Shown: positions 6,416-14,153 of the stretch, in pieces
Numbering within the stretch: the stretch's first letter is position 1
Layout: the number at the start of each line of letters is the position of its first letter
From: JABWBR01 sp036741235
GTDB lineage: Bacteria > Bacteroidota > Bacteroidia > Chitinophagales > Saprospiraceae
NCBI GenBank assembly: GCA_036741235.1
Contig: DAINSQ010000064.1
Span: 1-25,078 of the forward strand
Direction of reading: 5' to 3'
Length of the DNA stretch: 25,078 nt
Position numbers and translations under genes: made by a program
The notes under the pieces: generated by a model
The model's input: only the letters and a program-made list of their open reading frames with translations
What the model was told of the DNA's origin: nothing
Databases searched by the model: none

Positions 6416-8458
6416 TTACCAAATCCGGACCCTGTTATTTTCGGGCACATACATAGCGTCGCCCGGTTTAATACCAAACGTCTGATAAAAAGCGTCCACG
6501 CTTACAAATGGCCCATTGACGCGCCACTTGGCGGGCGAGTGCACGTCGACCAGCAGGCGGGTTTTGAGGGCTTCCTCGCGGATATGGCCCAGCCAGCCCA
6601 GTGAATAGCCCAGGAAATAGCGTTGTGCCGGGGTTAGGCCTGCGATGGGTTTATTTTCCTTGTATTGATTGGTTTTCACAAAAGCATCCCAGCCGAGCAA
6701 AATACCGCCCAGGTCGGCAATATTTTCGCCCAAGGTGGCTTTGCCGTTGATCTTGTAGCCAGGCAGGGGTTCGTATTGGTTAAACTGGTTGACCATCACC
6801 TCTGCTCTCTTGTTAAATTTGTCCTCGTCATCTTTTGTCCACCAACTCAGCAGGTTGCCTTTTTCGTCAAATTGCCGGCCCTGGTCGTCAAATCCGTGGG
6901 TAATTTCGTGGCCGATCGTAGAAGCGCCGGCATAGCCGTATACCAGTGCGTCGTCGAGTTCTTCGTCTCTGAAGCCCGGCACGGTAAAAATGCCGGCGGG
7001 CAATACGATTTCGTTATTGGAGGGGTTGTAATAGGCGTTATAAGTTTGGGGGTACATATCCCATTCATCGCGGTCGACGGGTTTGCCGAGTTTGGCCAGG
7101 TAGTATAGGTGCCACCATTCGCGGGCGCTCATGAGGTTGTCGGCGTAGCTTTTGCGACCGATTTGCATAGCGCTGAAGTCCTTCCATTTGTCGGGATAGC
7201 CCACTTTTTTCTTCATAGCGGCCAGTTTGGCATAGGCTTTTTGTTTGGTGCTATCGCTCATCCAGCTCAGTTGTTCGATACGAATTTTGAGGGCTTGGCG
7301 GATAGACTCAACCAGGTCTTCGTAGCGTTTTTTGGCTTTGGCGTCGAAATACGTTTTCACATACAATTGTCCCAGCAGCTCGCCCATCATATCTTCCTGC
7401 GATTCGATAACGCGTTTCCATCGCGTTTTTTGGGCCTTGGCGCCGCTAAAAAGCCGGCTGAATTCGAAGGCTTCGTCATTGAACGCGGCGGGCAACGCGC
7501 CGGCATAGGTTTCCAGCAGGTGGTAGCGCAGGCTGTGTTTCCAGGTAGACAGCGGCGTAGTTTTCAGCGCTTTTTCGAGGGCTTTGTAGTATTCGGGTTG
7601 GCCTACGATTACCGAGTCGACCTGCGGCAATCCCATGGCATTGAAATAACCGGGCAAATCGCAAACGGCGCACATTTTGAAAAAGACCTGCAAGCTCATC
7701 TTATTGTAATTGGCGTAGGGATCGCGGAGATCTTCGAGTTTGCGGTGGGCCTTGGCCAGTTCGGTTTCGAGGGCGAGCATCTCATTGGCTGATTTGTCGG
7801 CGGCGGTTTGATCTACGCCCGACAGCACGAGCATTTTACTAATGTGTTGCAGGTAGGTTTTGCGAATATTTTGGGTTGCGGAGTCATTTTTAAAATAATA
7901 CTCCCTTTCGGGCAGTCCCAGTCCGGTTTGCCAAAATTGGAGGGCTATGACCTCGCTATTTTTGGCGTCTTGTCCGATATAAGTACCGATAATCGTACCC
8001 ACTCCGATGCGTTCCAATTTGCCCACCATTGCGCTCAGCCGTCGTATATCGCTAATAGCGTCGATTTCGTTGAGCAGGGGTTGGAGGGGTTGGAGGCCGT
8101 TTTTTTCGATAGTAGCGCTATCCATAGCGGTGGCCCAGAAATCGCCGATTTTTTGCTCGGCGCTACCATGAGGGGCTTTTTGGGCGGCGGCTTTTTCGGC
8201 GATAGCGCGCAGGCGGTTGAGATTTTCTTCGATCACCAGGTAGGCGATGCCCCAGCTGCTTTGTTCATCCGGGATGGGGTTATTTTTGATCCATCCGCCA
8301 TTGGCGTAGGCAAAAAAATCGTCGCCGGGGCGGGCGGTTGTATCCAGGTTGGCGGCGAGGATATCTTTTTTGGCGGCATTTTCAGTTGTTGAAGCCGGTT
8401 GTTGGCAGCCATAGGCCGACAGCAGGATAACAGTCAGGGAAAGCAATAGCGATTTCAT
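6416..8458 (-). CDS. M13 (neprilysin/PepO-like) zinc metallopeptidase, lipoprotein
   Basis: A 680-residue M13 endopeptidase. From ATG 8458 the protein starts with a hydrophobic signal and a Cys18 after SAYG, a fair lipobox, so the enzyme probably sits in the cell envelope. The helical N-terminal M13 domain fills about residues 40-430. The catalytic domain carries GHEITHGFDD (HEITH at 517-521, two zinc ligands and the catalytic Glu) and GENIADLGG (third zinc ligand Glu578, Asp582), plus NAYYNPSNNEIVLPAGI upstream and the family ending VDAFYQTFGIKPGD. M13 enzymes cleave peptides on the amino side of hydrophobic residues. A longer frame from 8500 would touch the permease gene, so it was rejected. 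It lies 43 bases after the permease gene; a near-match -7 element (AAATTTTG in coding sense) in that gap may give it its own promoter. Confidence 0.93.
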   Translation of the reverse strand: MKSLLLSLTVILLSAYGCQQPASTTENAAKKDILAANLDTTARPGDDFFAYANGGWIKNNPIPDEQSSWGIAYLVIEENLNRLRAIAEKAAAQKAPHGSAEQKIGDFWATAMDSATIEKNGLQPLQPLLNEIDAISDIRRLSAMVGKLERIGVGTIIGTYIGQDAKNSEVIALQFWQTGLGLPEREYYFKNDSATQNIRKTYLQHISKMLVLSGVDQTAADKSANEMLALETELAKAHRKLEDLRDPYANYNKMSLQVFFKMCAVCDLPGYFNAMGLPQVDSVIVGQPEYYKALEKALKTTPLSTWKHSLRYHLLETYAGALPAAFNDEAFEFSRLFSGAKAQKTRWKRVIESQEDMMGELLGQLYVKTYFDAKAKKRYEDLVESIRQALKIRIEQLSWMSDSTKQKAYAKLAAMKKKVGYPDKWKDFSAMQIGRKSYADNLMSAREWWHLYYLAKLGKPVDRDEWDMYPQTYNAYYNPSNNEIVLPAGIFTVPGFRDEELDDALVYGYAGASTIGHEITHGFDDQGRQFDEKGNLLSWWTKDDEDKFNKRAEVMVNQFNQYEPLPGYKINGKATLGENIADLGGILLGWDAFVKTNQYKENKPIAGLTPAQRYFLGYSLGWLGHIREEALKTRLLVDVHSPAKWRVNGPFVSVDAFYQTFGIKPGDAMYVPENNRVRIW

Positions 8459-8501
8459 AGAAAAGGGCAAAATTTGAAATAAAAAAGCGAAGGTAAGCAA
8501 A

Positions 8502-9815
8502 CTAATCGCGATAGAACAGCCATTTGCCCAATTCCTTGAGCGTCACTTTTTTGCCGTACATCAAGATCCCCACGCGATAGATTCTACCGGAAAGCCACAC
8601 CAAAAAGACGGCGGTAGCCAGCAGCAGCAGCACGGAAAGCGCAACCTGCCAGGCCGGCGGATCAAAAGCCAGGCGGGCGGGCATCACGATAGGAGAAAAC
8701 AGCGGAAATAGCGACGACCACACGGCCAGGCTGGAATGGGGCGCTTGTACGGCCACGATCATGATATAAAAAGCGAGTACAACGGGAATAGTAATAGGGA
8801 TAGTAAGGGACTGGCCCTCACCCAGGTCGTCGCCCATAGCAGAGCCGACGGCGGCAAAAAGTGCGGAATACATAAAATATCCGCCCAGGAAATACAGAAT
8901 AAACAGCGGAAAAATCAGCCACCAGGAGATGCGGTTGATTTCGTCCATGACCTGGGCTACCACCAGTTGGGCGTCTTCGCCGTCCATGTCGGGAGGAGGG
9001 GGCGTATTGGGCATTTGCGAAGCGTCGAAGCCGAAAAACAGGTTGGCCAACACAACGATAAGCGGCAGCAGAATCGCCCAAATGGCAACCTGGGTAAGGC
9101 CTACAGCGCCAACGCCGATGATTTTGCCCATCATGAGTTGAAAAGGGCGCACTGACGATATCATCACCTCCACAATACGGCTGGTTTTCTCCTCCATCAC
9201 GCTGCGCATCACCATCATGCCGTAGATAAAAACAGTCATATACATGATAATACCCATAAAAAAGCCGATAGCGGCGCCGACGGCGCCCGAGAGTTGGTTG
9301 GCGGCCTCCGTAGTAGGCGTAATAGGTTTGGGTTCGAGTTCCACCTTGGTATCCAGGGCTTCGAGTTCCTTGCGGTTGAGTTGGAGTTGCTCAATCTTGT
9401 ATTCGCGCAGGCTGCTTCGAATTTTTTGGATGATCAGGGGTTCGATATCGAGCGTGAGTTTATCGTCGGAATAATAGCGTACCCGAAACGTTTTATCGAG
9501 CAGGTCATCGGGCCTTGGGATCACCAGTACGCCGCTATAGTCGTATTGATCAAATTGCTGGAGGAGCGAGTCGAGCGAAACCTTGACAAAGCGGAAATAC
9601 AGATTTCGTTCGTCTTTGATAGCGCCTTTAAGGATGTTGGCCTCGTCAATAACGGCGATGTGTTTGGCATCGTCGCTTTCATATCTGAAAATGAATCCTA
9701 CCACCACCATAAACACGCCGAATGCCAGCGGTGTGAGAAGTGTGGCCAGGATAAACGAGCGTCGGGTGACGCGCGTGAGGTATTCCCGTTTGACGATCAG
9801 CCAAAGTTTGTGCAT
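8502..9815 (-). CDS. ABC-2 type transporter permease (NatB-like)
   Basis: A 437-residue membrane protein with the ABC-2 permease arrangement: a short cytoplasmic start (MHKLWLIVKREYLTRVTRRSF), one membrane helix at about 20-42, a large extracytoplasmic domain (about 45-180), then five to six more helices. MRSVMEEKTSRIVEVMISSVRPFQLMMGK is the hallmark coupling segment of the NatB/YhaP type, followed by PLFILYFLGGYFMYSALFAAVGSAMGDDLGEGQS. Such permeases work with a separate ATPase (NatA type) to export ions, drugs or other substrates. The ATPase usually lies next door, but the upstream gene here is a divergent 53-residue protein and no ATPase gene is present anywhere in the window. ATG 9815 is preferred over the longer frame from 9899 because a perfect -7 element lies between them. 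Confidence 0.87.
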   Translation of the reverse strand: MHKLWLIVKREYLTRVTRRSFILATLLTPLAFGVFMVVVGFIFRYESDDAKHIAVIDEANILKGAIKDERNLYFRFVKVSLDSLLQQFDQYDYSGVLVIPRPDDLLDKTFRVRYYSDDKLTLDIEPLIIQKIRSSLREYKIEQLQLNRKELEALDTKVELEPKPITPTTEAANQLSGAVGAAIGFFMGIIMYMTVFIYGMMVMRSVMEEKTSRIVEVMISSVRPFQLMMGKIIGVGAVGLTQVAIWAILLPLIVVLANLFFGFDASQMPNTPPPPDMDGEDAQLVVAQVMDEINRISWWLIFPLFILYFLGGYFMYSALFAAVGSAMGDDLGEGQSLTIPITIPVVLAFYIMIVAVQAPHSSLAVWSSLFPLFSPIVMPARLAFDPPAWQVALSVLLLLATAVFLVWLSGRIYRVGILMYGKKVTLKELGKWLFYRD

Positions 9816-9836
9816 AGCCGGTTTGCGCTTTCCCCC

Positions 9837-9844
9837 CAAATATA
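9837..9844 (-). promoter_or_regulatory. Bacteroidota -7 promoter element for the ABC-2 permease
   Basis: Read on the minus strand this is TATATTTG, a perfect TAnnTTTG, 21 bases before the ATG at 9815. A TTTT run lies about 18-21 bases further upstream, near the expected -33 position. It supports the shorter start of the permease gene. Confidence 0.5.
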
Positions 9845-9929
9845 TGCAGGATAGGCGGCTGAAAAGAAAAATAGTGCGATTATGTACAAAATGCGGCAAT
9901 TGGTAGGTGGCGCTTTGCGCAATCCTTTT

Positions 9930-9937
9930 TAGCTTTG
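9930..9937 (+). promoter_or_regulatory. Bacteroidota -7 promoter element for the small membrane protein
   Basis: TAGCTTTG is a perfect TAnnTTTG, 19 bases before the ATG at 9957. A TTTG at 9914-9917 is only 12 bases away, shorter than the usual spacing. The site is the best evidence that the 53-codon frame to the right is a real gene. Confidence 0.45.
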
Positions 9938-9956
9938 CAGTAAATTAGTACACGAC

Positions 9957-10118
9957 ATGGACAATACAAGCGCGAAAAAATCTGTAGCTTTTGATTGGTT
10001 GATGACCTTGGTATCGCTGGTAGCAGTTATAGCATTACTGGCATTTGCCGACGAGTGGTTCTGGTTGGCGCTGCCTTTCTTTTTGACTTACCTGGTACGA
10101 GCGCTCGATAGCATGTAG
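9957..10118 (+). CDS. Small membrane protein, 53 residues, unknown
   Basis: A 53-codon frame from ATG 9957 to TAG 10118. The protein has a polar, basic start (MDNTSAKKSV), a hydrophobic helix of about residues 14-30 (WLMTLVSLVAVIALLAF), a short acidic turn (ADEW) and a second aromatic, hydrophobic segment (residues 34-47), ending with RALDSM. This is the pattern of a two-helix inner-membrane protein. I do not recognise a family. A perfect -7 promoter element lies just upstream, and base use at third codon positions looks like that of the neighbours. It diverges from the orphan ABC-2 permease, so a regulatory or accessory role there is possible but unsupported. Confidence 0.5.
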   Translation: MDNTSAKKSVAFDWLMTLVSLVAVIALLAFADEWFWLALPFFLTYLVRALDSM

Positions 10119-10264
10119 ATCGAATGTTACTTTGCCGCTCTATGGCGGTTTGTTGCGGCGTCGATCCTGAATGAGACACCTTTACATTAAAATAGTGGCT
10201 GCATAAAAAACGGATACCGATTTTATGCAATCGCTATTTTTATATAGTAAAAAAATCCCTGAAC
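10119..10264. promoter_or_regulatory. Intergenic region with an inverted repeat before the wecA-like gene
   Basis: No gene is seen in these 146 bases. TGCATAAAA at 10200-10208 pairs perfectly with TTTTATGCA at 10221-10229, and the spacer holds an inner CGG/CCG pair (10211-10213, 10217-10219), so it may form a hairpin or act as an operator. Just downstream, TATTTTTA at 10235-10242 is a one-mismatch -7 element, 22 bases before the ATG at 10265; the repeat covers the -33 region. No T run follows the repeat, so a terminator is unlikely. Confidence 0.4.
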
Positions 10265-11338
10265 ATGTACGACGTCCTGATCCTGAGTTTCCTCACGGCG
10301 TTTACGCTCACTTATTTTGCCATTCCCTCCATTATTACGATTGCCAGGGAGCGCAACCTGGGCGTAGTGCCCATTGAGCGCAGTTCGCACAAGGTGGTTA
10401 CGCCTTCGCTGGGCGGAATTGCAATATTTTCCGGGGCTATTTTTTCTATTGTATTGTGGACTCCGTTCGGCGATTTCGCCAGTTTGCAATATATTCTGTG
10501 CGCCTTTATCATTTTATTTTTGTTGGGGGTAAAAGACGATCTTTTGCCAATTTCAGCGTATACCAAAATGGGGGGGCAGATCATGGCGGCTGTCATACTG
10601 GTATTTAAATCGAATATTCAGTTGACCAGCCTGTATGGTTTTCTCAATATAACAGGGACTATTCCGTTATGGGCCTCTGCCACGCTGTCGCTGATTACTA
10701 TTCTTGCAATTATTAACGCTTTCAACCTGATTGACGGCATAGACGGGTTGGCGGGCAGCCTGGGGGCATTGATTACGGCTACGCTGGGTTGCTGGTTTTT
10801 TCTCACCGACCATTACGAATACGCTATTATGGCTTTTGCTACTATGGGCGCCGTATTGGCTTTTTTGCGCTATAATTTTACGCCGGCGAAAATATTTATG
10901 GGCGACACCGGCTCTATGCTCATTGGCGTGGTTTGTGCGGTATTGATCATCAAATTTATTGAAATAAACTACCAACTCGAGGAAGGGCACGCTTTTAAAT
11001 TCGACAACATTCCGGCAGTCTCCATAGGTATCATGATCCTGCCTTTGTACGATACGGCGAGGGTATTCGTTACGCGGATATTGCGGGGTTACTCGCCTTT
11101 TCACGCCGACAGGCGGCATATTCATCACCTGTTGATTGACTACGGGCTGAGCCACATGCGCGCCACGGCGATATTGGTGTTTGTTAACTTGCTCTTTATC
11201 TGTTTTGTTTTTTCTTTTCACGATATTCTTGGACTGCATCTCATGCTAATTTTGCTACTGTCTACAGTAACGGCGTTGACTTATATGCTGCACAGGGCGG
11301 TTTTAAAAGTCACACACCAGGTAGCAGGGCAGTCCTGA
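10265..11338 (+). CDS. WecA/MraY-family undecaprenyl-phosphate sugar-phosphate transferase
   Basis: A 357-residue polytopic enzyme (about ten membrane helices) that transfers a sugar-1-phosphate, typically GlcNAc-1-P, from its UDP form to undecaprenyl phosphate at the cytoplasmic face, starting a lipid-linked glycan. The family motifs are intact: LGVKDDLLPI with Asp91-Asp92, NAFNLIDGIDGLAG (residues 151-164), FMGDTGSM (212-218), and the His-rich HADRRHIHH (280-288), which distinguishes WecA/TagO-type enzymes from MraY of peptidoglycan. The exact sugar cannot be told. It begins a close series with the crcB gene 10 bases later. O-antigen-type flippase, chain-length and ligase genes lie a short way downstream on the other strand, so a role in surface polysaccharide initiation fits. 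Confidence 0.9.
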   Translation: MYDVLILSFLTAFTLTYFAIPSIITIARERNLGVVPIERSSHKVVTPSLGGIAIFSGAIFSIVLWTPFGDFASLQYILCAFIILFLLGVKDDLLPISAYTKMGGQIMAAVILVFKSNIQLTSLYGFLNITGTIPLWASATLSLITILAIINAFNLIDGIDGLAGSLGALITATLGCWFFLTDHYEYAIMAFATMGAVLAFLRYNFTPAKIFMGDTGSMLIGVVCAVLIIKFIEINYQLEEGHAFKFDNIPAVSIGIMILPLYDTARVFVTRILRGYSPFHADRRHIHHLLIDYGLSHMRATAILVFVNLLFICFVFSFHDILGLHLMLILLLSTVTALTYMLHRAVLKVTHQVAGQS

Positions 11339-11348
11339 CATTTAGAGC

Positions 11349-11714
11349 ATGAAAGCTATTCTTTTGGTATTTATCGGTGGAGGCGCCGGCAGTCTGGTTC
11401 GTTATGCCATTGCCGTTGCGGCGGGTTGGTGGCGTCCCGTATTCCCTTGGGCAACCCTTGCGGCCAATGCGTTGAGCTGTTTTGTATTAGGGGTGTTTTT
11501 GGCCCTGGCGATGCGTGATACGCTGAGTACGGAATACCGATTATTGTTCATGACGGGGTTCTGCGGCGGATTCAGCACATTTTCCACTTTTACCAGCGAA
11601 TCCTGGCAACTCATGCAACAAGGGCGCTGGGAGTTGGCCCTGTTCAACGTAGCCTTGAACTTGTCGATTTGCCTGATTTGTCTATATTTGGGCATTCGGA
11701 TTGCTCAACCCTAA
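11349..11714 (+). CDS. crcB: CrcB/Fluc fluoride ion channel
   Basis: A 121-residue protein with four membrane helices and the Fluc signatures: GGGAGSLVRYAIA near the start (residues 10-22), Asn40 in TLAANALSCF, and the phenylalanine-rich GFCGGFSTFSTFTSE at 70-84. Dual-topology dimers of this protein let fluoride leave the cell passively. The length is normal for a single-gene (homodimeric) form. It starts 10 bases after the sugar-phosphate transferase gene, leaving no room for a fluoride riboswitch, so it is probably read from the upstream promoter. No functional link to its neighbours is evident. Confidence 0.93.
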   Translation: MKAILLVFIGGGAGSLVRYAIAVAAGWWRPVFPWATLAANALSCFVLGVFLALAMRDTLSTEYRLLFMTGFCGGFSTFSTFTSESWQLMQQGRWELALFNVALNLSICLICLYLGIRIAQP

Positions 11715-11724
11715 CGTTCTGTAT

Positions 11725-12669
11725 ATGCAATTTACCCATCAAATACTCGACAGGCTTGATTTGCTAGAACAGAAGTATGCCGTTATGGGGCAAGATTTGC
11801 TCTCTTACCTAGATGGCCTGCTTTACGCCGATTACCTGACCTACTGGGATTATATTCATCTCGACACGCTGTTGAGCCTTCAGAATCCCAAAACGCCATT
11901 TCCCGACGAGCGTATATTTATTATTTACCACCAGATTACGGAGTTATATTTTCAGTTGATCATACAGGCCGTTGAGCAGGCGATATACGCTGAAAACCCC
12001 GGGCGGGACATATTCCTCCGGCAATTGCAGCGGGTGAACAATTACTTCGAGCATTTGATCCATTCTTTTAATATCATGGTGGATGGAATGGATAAGGAAG
12101 AGTTTCTCAAATTTCGCATGAGTTTGCTGCCTGCCAGCGGTTTTCAATCGGCGCAATACCGGCAAATTGAAATACTCAGTACTGATTTGCACCGCCTAAC
12201 CCACCACTCCCGGCGCGGCGAGTTGTCGCCCGAAGCGCCGGTCGCAGAATTGATACAGCATCTGTACTGGAAATCGGGCGCCACCGAGTTAGCCACGGGC
12301 AAAAAAACGCTGACGCTTAAGCAGTTTGAACAGAAATACGCCGACGCTTTTTTGCAACTGGCTGAAAAAGTGCGACACTGTAACCTATGGCAGACCTACT
12401 GCCGGCTTGATGAGGCGACGCGCAACGACGAGGAAATCATCCGGCAAATGCGCGAGCACGACTTCAACGCCAACGTCCGTTGGCCGCTTATGCACCTTCG
12501 CTCCGCGGTGAGATATCTCGACAATAAACCCCAGGTAATTGCCGCAACGGGGGGTACCAATTGGCAGGAATATCTGCCGCCCAAAAACCAGCGCGTAATT
12601 TTTTATCCCGAATTGTGGACTGACGAAGCGCTCGAAAGTTGGGGCAAAAAAATGAATCCGCCGGCTTAA
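11725..12669 (+). CDS. Tryptophan 2,3-dioxygenase family protein
   Basis: A 314-residue haem protein of the tryptophan 2,3-dioxygenase family, which opens the indole ring of tryptophan to N-formylkynurenine. Expected active-site positions are present: FIIYHQITEL with His69, SGFQSAQYRQIE with Arg146 (carboxylate contact), MHLRSAVRYL with His257 as the likely haem ligand, and ATGGTNW with Thr275. The His-to-Thr spacing is 18 residues, four more than in the Xanthomonas enzyme; this matches my memory of the Bacteroidota form of the family. ATG 11725 is preferred to the TTG at 11701, which would overlap crcB. Neither kynureninase nor another kynurenine-pathway gene is in the window. Its stop shares four bases with the convergent ligase gene. 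Confidence 0.86.
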   Translation: MQFTHQILDRLDLLEQKYAVMGQDLLSYLDGLLYADYLTYWDYIHLDTLLSLQNPKTPFPDERIFIIYHQITELYFQLIIQAVEQAIYAENPGRDIFLRQLQRVNNYFEHLIHSFNIMVDGMDKEEFLKFRMSLLPASGFQSAQYRQIEILSTDLHRLTHHSRRGELSPEAPVAELIQHLYWKSGATELATGKKTLTLKQFEQKYADAFLQLAEKVRHCNLWQTYCRLDEATRNDEEIIRQMREHDFNANVRWPLMHLRSAVRYLDNKPQVIAATGGTNWQEYLPPKNQRVIFYPELWTDEALESWGKKMNPPA

Positions 12670-14153
12670 TCCGGGTTGTCCGTTGAAGGCTGCCGCCAGC
12701 GAATATCGGCATTGACGAGCAAGGCAGTATAAATGAAAAAGAAAGAGCCCACCTTGTCAACTTCTATCAGGTCATTGATAATCAGGAAGGTGTGAATTAC
12801 GATCAGGCACAGCAAAGCCGTCATGACGATTCGTTTTCGGGCAGGATCGTTTATGCTGTGATAGATTTGTTCGCCTCTGATGAGGGTATAAAAACTAAGC
12901 GCTAAAAATAGCAGCAGGCCTATGACGCCCTGATCAACCAGGGTCATCAGGTAATAGCAATGGATGCCCGACTGCTCCGGGTTATCGCTCACATAAGTTC
13001 GAAAACTTTTGACGGTATAACTTTGGTAAAAATTCAAAAAGTTGCCTGGGCCAAATCCTACCAGGGGGTATTCCTTGCTCATATACACGCCGGCGATCCA
13101 GCGGTACAGCCGCTCCATGGTAGAAATATCTTCCATTTTATAAGTGGCTTCGATTAAGTTGTCGAAGCGGTGGTGCGCTACGGTGCGGTCGTAATTGGGG
13201 GCATATTGCAGGTAATTATCGCGATACGCAAAATGGCCCAAGGTGATGACGGCTGCTAATACCGCCATCACAATAGCGTGCCTGGTGAGTCGCCAGCGCA
13301 CAACGAAATAAGCGCCTGCTGCTACCAACAGGGCCACATAGGCGGCCCGGGTATATGATAAATAGACGGCCAATAGCATAAAAGCCGCTACTGCCAAGAG
13401 CCATCGCCGTTGTCTGCTACCGGGGGCCGTCCAGCTCAGTCCCAACCACATCAAAGGGGCAAATAAGGCCAGTGAAACCGCATAGTTGACATGGTTGCGG
13501 TAAAATGGGTGCAGTACAGTGTGAATTGATTTAAAAGTAAAGCCCTCCAGGCCATGTCGGGCAAATACTACCAGCACCGTAAATAACAGCGGATAAAAAA
13601 ACCACCGGAAGAGCCGGCGAATATCCTTTTCTGTAGTTAGCAGCCATCCCGCCATAAAATAAAACACAACTACGTACCAGGTTTTTGCAAGGGCGAATTT
13701 GAGCGATACAAACCACAAGCTGGACGTCAAAGTGGTGAGATAAATCCAACCTACATGGGCCAGCAGTAATAAAGTGATAGGATGCAGCAAAAAGCGGGCG
13801 TCCAGGCGTTTTCCCGGTTGAGCAAAATAGAGCAAGAACACCAGCATCAGCCCCACAATGAGCGGTTCAGAGGGCAGATCGGTGCCAAAACCATTGGGCA
13901 ATACAACCTCTGTAGAAAGCGGGATACTGGCGATAAGCAGAAAAAAAACCTGTCTGAAATCGACAATAGTGAGATAAACGAGCAGAAAAAAAGCGGGTAG
14001 CCCGGCCAGGAAATAAAATTCTGTGGCAATTCCCAGCAAAACCGACAATACGACAATAGCCCCGTAGGTCCAGAAGAACCATTCCGGCAGATTGGCGGGT
14101 TGAAAACGACGCCAGAGGTTATTTAGGGTCGTAGATTTCCCGCCAGTTGACAT
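12666..14153 (-). CDS. O-antigen ligase/polymerase family membrane protein (WaaL/Wzy-like)
   Basis: A 495-residue protein with about ten to twelve membrane helices and a large outside loop in its second half, the layout of the Wzy_C (O-antigen ligase) superfamily. The loop includes VAHHRFDNLIEATYKMEDIS and PLVGFGPGNFLNFYQSYT (around residues 355-375), whose GxGxGxF pattern is common in this superfamily. Members either polymerise lipid-linked repeat units or ligate finished glycans to an acceptor; the sequence does not decide which. Its ATG lies 35 bases inside the end of the Wzz-like gene, so the two are translationally coupled, and their shared context supports a polysaccharide assembly role. 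The stop overlaps that of the convergent dioxygenase gene. Confidence 0.83.
   Translation of the reverse strand: MSTGGKSTTLNNLWRRFQPANLPEWFFWTYGAIVVLSVLLGIATEFYFLAGLPAFFLLVYLTIVDFRQVFFLLIASIPLSTEVVLPNGFGTDLPSEPLIVGLMLVFLLYFAQPGKRLDARFLLHPITLLLLAHVGWIYLTTLTSSLWFVSLKFALAKTWYVVVFYFMAGWLLTTEKDIRRLFRWFFYPLLFTVLVVFARHGLEGFTFKSIHTVLHPFYRNHVNYAVSLALFAPLMWLGLSWTAPGSRQRRWLLAVAAFMLLAVYLSYTRAAYVALLVAAGAYFVVRWRLTRHAIVMAVLAAVITLGHFAYRDNYLQYAPNYDRTVAHHRFDNLIEATYKMEDISTMERLYRWIAGVYMSKEYPLVGFGPGNFLNFYQSYTVKSFRTYVSDNPEQSGIHCYYLMTLVDQGVIGLLLFLALSFYTLIRGEQIYHSINDPARKRIVMTALLCLIVIHTFLIINDLIEVDKVGSFFFIYTALLVNADIRWRQPSTDNPD

Noticed and set aside
6665..8392. Rightward open frames of up to 227 codons opposite the M13 peptidase
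   Set aside because: The minus-strand frame carries all M13 motifs; the opposite frames show no family features and lack promoters.
11339..11348. Fluoride riboswitch upstream of crcB
   Set aside because: Only 10 bases separate crcB from the previous gene, too short for the riboswitch, and no matching fold is seen in the end of that gene.
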